From Bacteriovoracaceae bacterium UBA3083 (GTDB taxonomy: Bacteria > Bdellovibrionota > Bacteriovoracia > Bacteriovoracales > Bacteriovoracaceae), in NCBI GenBank assembly GCA_002366565.1, contig DFBJ01000013.1, positions 803,099-867,098 on the forward strand: 64,000 bases of DNA. The letters run 5' to 3'. Shown here one piece after another: positions 59,253-64,000 of the stretch. Position numbers and translations under genes: made by a program. The first letter of the stretch is position 1. Each line of letters begins with the position of its first letter. Below the pieces are notes generated by a model. The model did not search any database and had not been told where the DNA came from. It saw only the letters and a program-made list of their open reading frames with translations.

Positions 59253-59924
59253 TTATCTATCAAATGACTTTCTAGAGAAGATTTCTCTATTAAAAGGAAC
59301 AAAAGTCATTAATACGAATATCCAAACTCCACCAAACTCTAGTACTTCACCTTTTTTTCCACCCTGGATAAATTCAGTAAGTAATACAAGTAATAAGTAG
59401 GCTCCAATATGAAAATACTTAGGAAGTGGTACTCCCATTGCATTTACAATATTTTTTACTTTTTCAATTTTTCTATAAAGAAATGGAAGTATTAAAAAGT
59501 AAAATCCAATTAATATTCCAAGAATTGTTCCAAAGATTAATTTGTTAATCTTTGTTCCACCTACAATTAAATTATGAAGGTTTGTTTCACCTTGAGAGTT
59601 ATGAGTTAGAAAAAAATCAGAAGATTGAATTCCAAATATTCTCTGCCCCCAAGAAATTTCCTCACCTGCTCCAAAAAAGAAGAGAGACCCTAGTATGATA
59701 GTGCAAAATAGAAATAACTTTCCTCTAAAAGGTTTCAAAATAGAAACTCTATAAAAACAAAGTACGCAACCAATCAATAGACCTAGAACAGTTAACCACT
59801 CTACAAAACCATCTTCTCTAGCAAAAGTTCCTTCGTACCATGTAACGTCGACATGAGAACCAATCACTCCAGTGAGAGCGACAATTAGAACTAACAAATA
59901 AGTAAATCTTTCAAGTGTAAACAT
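59253..59924 (-). CDS. Polytopic membrane protein with GAGEEISWGQR motif
   Basis: 223 aa with about six membrane helices and a conserved-looking loop GAGEEISWGQRIFG followed by NSQGETNLHNL. Charged residues within a membrane-adjacent loop suggest an active or binding site, but I cannot name the family. The start overlaps the rpiB stop by one base, so it is co-translated with ribose-5-phosphate isomerase. No link to sugar metabolism is evident. Confidence 0.65.
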   Translation of the reverse strand: MFTLERFTYLLVLIVALTGVIGSHVDVTWYEGTFAREDGFVEWLTVLGLLIGCVLCFYRVSILKPFRGKLFLFCTIILGSLFFFGAGEEISWGQRIFGIQSSDFFLTHNSQGETNLHNLIVGGTKINKLIFGTILGILIGFYFLILPFLYRKIEKVKNIVNAMGVPLPKYFHIGAYLLLVLLTEFIQGGKKGEVLEFGGVWIFVLMTFVPFNREIFSRKSFDR

Positions 59925-60364
59925 TAAACATCTTCTCCAATTTCATTAAACATTGCCACTCTATCTGAATGACGACCTTCTTGAAATTCTGCAGCTAACC
60001 AAGCTTCTGTAATCTTAACAATTTCATCCATTGTATTTATTCTAGCACCAACGCAAAGAATATTGGCATTATTATGCTCAATAGAAAGTCTTGCATCTAA
60101 CTCAGATCTACAAAGAGCTGCTCTTGAGCCTTTATAACGATTAGCAACCATCGATACGCCAATCCCAGACCCACAAAGAAGAACTCCCTTAGCTCCATCC
60201 TTTACCACTCCCTTAGTTAAGGCAGTTGCATAGTCAGGATAATCACAGCGAGAATTTTCATGTGTCCCAACATCTTCAATGTTGTGACCAAGTTCAATTA
60301 AGTGTTTTTTTAGGATTTCTTTTTCTTCGAACGCTGCGTGATCACAGCCAATAAAGATCTTCAT
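59924..60364 (-). CDS. rpiB: Ribose-5-phosphate isomerase B
   Basis: 146 aa from the ATG beginning MKIFIGCDHAAFEEKE; the frame extends 11 codons upstream without a proper ribosome site. RpiB motifs are CDHAAFEEK, NSRCDYPDYA, LLCGSGIGVSMVANRYKGSRAAL with the catalytic Cys, and NILCVGAR. It interconverts ribose 5-phosphate and ribulose 5-phosphate in the pentose-phosphate pathway. It lies between ahcY and a membrane protein gene on the minus strand. Confidence 0.95.
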   Translation of the reverse strand: MKIFIGCDHAAFEEKEILKKHLIELGHNIEDVGTHENSRCDYPDYATALTKGVVKDGAKGVLLCGSGIGVSMVANRYKGSRAALCRSELDARLSIEHNNANILCVGARINTMDEIVKITEAWLAAEFQEGRHSDRVAMFNEIGEDV

Positions 60365-60382
60365 AATCTCATCCGTAAACAG

Positions 60383-60412
60383 ACTCTCGCACTCCAAACG
60401 AAGTGTGAGAGT
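60383..60412. repeat. Inverted repeat between ahcY and rpiB
   Basis: ACTCTCGCACT and AGTGTGAGAGT form an 11-bp stem with an eight-base loop. As plus-strand RNA it has a G-U pair and is followed by a short T-run; as minus-strand RNA (the direction of the genes) it has an A-C mismatch and no T-run. It may be a processing hairpin, or mark an antisense transcript end. Confidence 0.55.
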
Positions 60413-60423
60413 TGATTTTTAAA

Positions 60424-61719
60424 TTAGTATCTATAGTGATTTGGCTTATAAGGACCTTCAACTGGTACTGATAAGTAATCTGCTTGCTCTTTAGTAAGAG
60501 AATCAAGTCTTACACCAATTCTTTCAAGGTGAAGTCTTGCAACTTTTTCATCAAGGTGCTTAGGAAGCATGTAAACTTTGTTTTCATACTTATCTGAATT
60601 GTCCCAAAGTTCCATTTGCGCCATAACTTGGTTAGTAAACGAGTTAGACATAACAAATGAAGGGTGCCCAGTTGCACAACCAAGGTTTACAAGACGACCT
60701 TCAGCAAGAAGGATAAGTCTTCTTCCATCTTTAGCGATGTACTGATCAACCTGTGGCTTAATATTTACTTTGTCGTAGTTGTTGTTTAAGTGAGCTACGT
60801 CAATTTCATTATCGAAGTGACCGATGTTAGAGATAATTGCATTATCTTTCATCATATCCATGTGCTCACCGTTGATAACATCGTAACAACCAGTTGTTGT
60901 AACGAAGATATCACCAAGCTTAGCAGCATCATTCATTGGCATTACTTCAAAACCTTCCATTGCTGCTTGAAGAGCACAGATAGGATCAACTTCAGTAACG
61001 ATAACACGTCCACCAAGTCCTTTAAGAGACTGAGCTGAACCTTTACCAACGTCACCGTAACCAGCAACAACACAACACTTACCTGCAATCATAACATCTG
61101 TTGCTCTCTTGATACCGTCAACAAGTGATTCTCTACATCCGTAAAGGTTATCAAACTTAGATTTAGTAACAGAGTCATTGATATTGATTGCTGGCATTTT
61201 AAGAGTACCTTTTTCAACTCTTTCATATAGTCTATGAACACCAGTAGTAGTTTCTTCAGAAAGACCTTTAATTCCTTCGATTAGCTCAGGAAACTTGTCG
61301 TGAACCATATTTGTAAGGTCACCACCATCATCAAGAATCATATTTAGTGGAGAACCATCTGCCCACTTAAGAGTTTTCTCAATACACCAGTCAAATTCTT
61401 CGTCAGTTAGACCTTTCCATGCAAATACAGGAATTCCTGCAGCGGCCATAGCAGCAGCAGCGTGATCTTGAGTAGAGAAAATATTACATGAAGACCATCT
61501 TACTTCAGCACCTAGAGCAACTAGAGTTTCCATAAGTACAGCTGTTTGAATTGTCATGTGAAGACAACCAGCAATTTTCGCACCTTTAAGTGGTTGAGCT
61601 GCTCCAAATTCTTTTCTAAGTGCCATAAGACCTGGCATTTCAGATTCAGCAATATTAATTTCCTTACGTCCCCAGTCCGCAAGCGTGATATCTTTTACTT
61701 TGTAGTCAGTAAATTCCAT
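60424..61719 (-). CDS. ahcY: Adenosylhomocysteinase
   Basis: 431 aa, the compact bacterial form without the 40-residue insertion. Key motifs are [29 protein letters not shown], the NAD loop [13 protein letters not shown] (about 218-230), and the C-terminal [13 protein letters not shown] and YRY ending. It splits S-adenosylhomocysteine into adenosine and homocysteine, relieving methyltransferase inhibition and supplying homocysteine for the transsulfuration genes at 34.7-37.3 kb. GGAGG precedes the ATG. The leader is only about 30 bases, so there is no room for a SAH riboswitch. Confidence 0.97.
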   Translation of the reverse strand: MEFTDYKVKDITLADWGRKEINIAESEMPGLMALRKEFGAAQPLKGAKIAGCLHMTIQTAVLMETLVALGAEVRWSSCNIFSTQDHAAAAMAAAGIPVFAWKGLTDEEFDWCIEKTLKWADGSPLNMILDDGGDLTNMVHDKFPELIEGIKGLSEETTTGVHRLYERVEKGTLKMPAININDSVTKSKFDNLYGCRESLVDGIKRATDVMIAGKCCVVAGYGDVGKGSAQSLKGLGGRVIVTEVDPICALQAAMEGFEVMPMNDAAKLGDIFVTTTGCYDVINGEHMDMMKDNAIISNIGHFDNEIDVAHLNNNYDKVNIKPQVDQYIAKDGRRLILLAEGRLVNLGCATGHPSFVMSNSFTNQVMAQMELWDNSDKYENKVYMLPKHLDEKVARLHLERIGVRLDSLTKEQADYLSVPVEGPYKPNHYRY

Positions 61720-61754
61720 TTAATCCTCCAAGATTTATTGTAAAAATCACCAGT

Positions 61755-61784
61755 AATATAACACCTTGAAGACCCTAGGGGCAA
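61755..61784 (-). promoter_or_regulatory. Promoter of ahcY
   Basis: On the minus strand TTGCCC is followed after 18 bases by TATATT preceded by an extended TGT. It lies about 36 bases upstream of the start codon. Confidence 0.5.
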
Positions 61785-61803
61785 GAAACCTTTACCGAAG
61801 ACG

Positions 61804-61832
61804 TTGACCTAAGGTCCTAAAAAAGCTAAAAA
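61804..61832 (+). promoter_or_regulatory. Candidate promoter of the kinase/methyltransferase pair
   Basis: TTGACC is followed after 17 bases by TAAAAA. It gives a leader of about 35 bases before the GTG start of the APH-fold kinase. The -10 is poor. Confidence 0.35.
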
Positions 61833-61873
61833 TCAGGATATTTATTAAGGACACAACGCAACAAGGATTCTTT

Positions 61874-62812
61874 GTGGGTGATTACACAAAGCTGAGCATA
61901 GATGAAGCTCAGAATATTATCGATTTATACGACTTAGGAGCAATTACGTCCTTAAGTTCTCTTTCTCTTGGAATCTCAAACTCCAATTATAAAGTTGAGA
62001 TTGAAAACTCTAATTATCTACTGAAAGTTTCAAATGATAAGGGTTTTGAGCACCTAAAGGAAGAGCAAGATATCCTTACACGTTTAAGTGAATCAGGGTT
62101 TCGTTTTTCACTACGACCGTTTTCAACAAAAACTGGTGACAATGTCTATACTTACAACGACTTCTTTGGAGTGATATTTCCATTTATTGAAGGAATTGCT
62201 CCTGGTCCATGTGATCAGACTTGTTACGAAATAGGTAAAGGGCTAGCGTCGCTACATAGCCTAGAGTGTGAGACTGAAAATGTTAGGTCACATGATAGCG
62301 TAGGATTTGGTCCAGTAGAGATCATAGAGTATACAGAAAATGAAAAGTGCCCAGTAGACTTCAAAGAAATGGTTGAATACTTTTTTCCTGATAAGCTAGC
62401 AAGCTTCATAGAAGTTCCACTTGAAAAGGGGATTATTCACGGCGACCTCTACTATGATAATACTCTTTTTGATGAAAACCATTTAGCAGTAATCCTAGAC
62501 TTTGAGCAAGCTGGGATTGGTGAGTATTTATTTGATTTAGGAATATCTCTTTCTGGTACATGTTTAGAAAAAGGAAGAATAAATTCCTCATTAATAGATT
62601 CATATCTAAATGGATATGAAGAAGTAAGACCTCTTTCAATATTTGAAAGAGAAAATTTAGATAAGGCAATAGTGATAGGATTTCTCTCCATCGCACTTTG
62701 GAGAATTAAACGCTTCAAAGAAGGAAGTTTAAATCCACTAATGGCCAACAGTTATCAAGAGCTTTTAAGTAAAGCTAAAATATTTTGGGATGATAGGACG
62801 AATAATGAATAA
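61874..62812 (+). CDS. APH/ThrB-family phosphotransferase (homoserine kinase II-like)
   Basis: 312 aa with a GTG start preceded by AAGG. The protein-kinase-like APH fold is clear. The Lys-containing strand YLLKVSND lies at about 50-57, the catalytic loop IIHGDLYYDNTLF at about 192-204, and the metal Asp at VILDFEQAG (about 211-219) before EYLFDLGISLSGTC. The closest match I recognise is type II homoserine kinase (ThrB2), which phosphorylates homoserine for threonine synthesis. Choline or methylthioribose kinases share the same motifs. It overlaps the next gene by eight bases. Confidence 0.72.
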   Translation: MGDYTKLSIDEAQNIIDLYDLGAITSLSSLSLGISNSNYKVEIENSNYLLKVSNDKGFEHLKEEQDILTRLSESGFRFSLRPFSTKTGDNVYTYNDFFGVIFPFIEGIAPGPCDQTCYEIGKGLASLHSLECETENVRSHDSVGFGPVEIIEYTENEKCPVDFKEMVEYFFPDKLASFIEVPLEKGIIHGDLYYDNTLFDENHLAVILDFEQAGIGEYLFDLGISLSGTCLEKGRINSSLIDSYLNGYEEVRPLSIFERENLDKAIVIGFLSIALWRIKRFKEGSLNPLMANSYQELLSKAKIFWDDRTNNE

Positions 62813-64000
62813 AGAAAGTATTAACGATACAGAAAAACTAAACTGGTACTTTGCCTCTTGCCCTTCGGGTATCGAAGAAATGCTTCTTGAAGAAGTTAAG
62901 AAGTATGACGGGGAAAATTTCCAACAATTTACTGGTGGGATAAGGTTTAAGGCCAAGCAGTGGAATGTTATCGAGCTTATTGTTAACTCAAAACTAGCAA
63001 GTAGAGTTTACTTAGAAGTTCATCAATATAAGTTTTATAAAGATAATGATCACTTCGCACTAGCAAAAGATAAGTGGTGGCATCACCTCTTCTCAGTGAA
63101 TCAAACATTCAAAATATCAACACTTTTTGATAAAGACGCCAATAGATTTTTTAAGAACTCAATGGTTATGTCATTAAGACTTAAAGATGCAATTGCTGAT
63201 AGCTTTAGAGAAAATGTTGGCTCAAGACCAAGTATCTCAAAGGACTCACCTGATATTTCACTTCTTCAAAGAATAGAAGCGATTGATGGTCAAAAGGGTT
63301 GGTTCAATAGAATCTATCTTGATCTTTGTGGTGATCCACTTAGCCATAGAGGTTACAGACCTCATGGACACGAAGCACCTCTTAGAGAGAACTTAGCTTC
63401 AGCTATTATTCAATCAACTGATTGGAATAGAGATGAGGATATCTTTATCGATCCAATGTGTGGATCTGGAACGATTATTATAGAAGCTCTTTACCACGCA
63501 GCAAATCTTCCAGGGGCTTGGTTAAAACTCCATGCCCTTGCAAAGAAAAGTCAGGTCTTCTCATTCCAAGATCACCTTTGGTACAAAAGAGAAGATCATC
63601 AAGAAAGACTTGAAGAATATGCAATGGATCTTCTTAAAAAAGGTGAAGATAGTGTAAATGCACTTCCAAGCGGACAATTTTTTGGAAGTGATCTTTCTTC
63701 AAAAGCACTAAGAATTTTTGAAAAGTCATTAAAGCTTGCAAACTTTCCAGCAGACTTAGTTGAAATGGAAGTTGCTGATGCTCTTGTAGTTAAGCCATAC
63801 GAAGAAGCACCAGGGATTGTTGTAACAAACCCTCCATATGGTGAGCGTCTTGGACAAGAAGAAGATCTTCCAAAGTTTTATCATGAATTAGGAGAGAATT
63901 TTAAGGCCAACTATAAAGGCTTTAGATGCTATATTCTTACAAGTGATCAAGAGTACCGTAAAGCTATCTCACTTCAGACATCGATGAGAAAACCATTCTT
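62805..64000 (+). CDS. THUMP-domain rRNA methyltransferase, RlmL-like (partial)
   Basis: 398 codons are visible; the gene runs off the window. The N-terminal half holds a THUMP RNA-binding domain (ASCPSGIEEMLLEEVKKYD, LYLDLCGDPLSHRGYR-like IYLDLCGDPLSHRGYRPHG). The Rossmann methyltransferase part has DPMCGSGTIIIEA (about 221-233) and the catalytic NPPYGERLG (about 345-353), the signature of RlmL (m2G2445 of 23S rRNA). Whether an RlmK domain is fused at the C-terminus cannot be seen. The ATG lies inside the end of the kinase gene. Confidence 0.9.
   Translation, partial: MNKESINDTEKLNWYFASCPSGIEEMLLEEVKKYDGENFQQFTGGIRFKAKQWNVIELIVNSKLASRVYLEVHQYKFYKDNDHFALAKDKWWHHLFSVNQTFKISTLFDKDANRFFKNSMVMSLRLKDAIADSFRENVGSRPSISKDSPDISLLQRIEAIDGQKGWFNRIYLDLCGDPLSHRGYRPHGHEAPLRENLASAIIQSTDWNRDEDIFIDPMCGSGTIIIEALYHAANLPGAWLKLHALAKKSQVFSFQDHLWYKREDHQERLEEYAMDLLKKGEDSVNALPSGQFFGSDLSSKALRIFEKSLKLANFPADLVEMEVADALVVKPYEEAPGIVVTNPPYGERLGQEEDLPKFYHELGENFKANYKGFRCYILTSDQEYRKAISLQTSMRKPF

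Noticed and set aside
61720..61873. SAH riboswitch before ahcY
   Set aside because: The predicted transcript leader is about 30 bases, too short, and no pseudoknot-like pairing is visible.
1..64000. CRISPR array, insertion sequence, prophage or integrase
   Set aside because: No regular spaced direct repeats, transposase or phage-structural frames were seen. The only tandem repeats are the coding repeats in two genes.

Overview
The window comes from an AT-rich, double-membraned (Gram-negative type) bacterial chromosome. Gene content best fits a predatory Bdellovibrionota lineage, most like a marine Bacteriovorax/Halobacteriovorax. That assignment is an inference from low GC, many secreted peptidases and lipoproteins, paired barrel-like outer-membrane proteins, a nucleotide-translocase-like carrier, a SUV3-like RNA helicase and many lineage-specific proteins of unknown function. 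No 16S gene is present to confirm it. I see no phage, IS element or CRISPR array. It reads as core chromosome with accessory genes between housekeeping blocks.

Layout. 0-5.7 kb: end of an RNA m5U methyltransferase, a TPR lipoprotein, a RodZ-like membrane HTH protein, an LptF/LptG permease, leucyl aminopeptidase and TrmL. 5.7-15 kb, mostly minus strand: two paralogous outer-membrane proteins, a degenerate flavoprotein-like protein, an MltD-like transglycosylase, a DAACS symporter, Lgt and hypotheticals. 15.3-18 kb: rplU-rpmA-obgE-rsfS-rlmH, then convergent trpS. 19-23.7 kb: a pseudopilin, tRNA-Leu(UAG), and a coupled pair of a decayed HD-GYP-like protein and an 881-aa coiled-coil protein with 14-aa repeats. 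23.8-27.5 kb: Opp-type substrate-binding protein and two permeases without ATPases. 27.6-30 kb: a TPR lipoprotein overlapped by a second lipoprotein.

30.5-37.3 kb is one tight plus-strand run: PhaR-type regulator, beta-barrel protein, two non-identical ArsA/Get3-type ATPases, glutamate-cysteine ligase, cystathionine beta-synthase and a cystathionine lyase/synthase. It joins reverse transsulfuration to gamma-glutamylcysteine synthesis; AhcY at 61 kb would supply homocysteine. 37.3-40 kb pairs a SpoIIE-like pseudophosphatase divergently with an intact HD-GYP protein. 41-46 kb holds a class II aldolase-like protein and a minus-strand cassette of SUV3-like helicase, DUF455 ferritin-like protein and ATP-grasp enzyme.

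46-64 kb: secreted M28 peptidase, nitronate-monooxygenase-like flavoprotein, fungal-type (LYS1) saccharopine dehydrogenase, a TonB-C-like protein, a nucleotide-carrier-like protein coupled to an M3 oligopeptidase, a DtxR-family regulator overlapping a secreted protein, a repeat-bearing secreted protein, a DCC thiol protein, a dolichol-phosphate-mannose-type glycosyltransferase, a secreted HExxH protease, RpiB, AhcY, an APH/ThrB-type kinase and a truncated THUMP methyltransferase. Peptidases, peptide permeases and the nucleotide carrier suggest a life based on digesting and importing prey macromolecules. The most novel-looking units are the DUF455/ATP-grasp cassette, the twin ATPase/thiol operon and the two degenerate signalling proteins.
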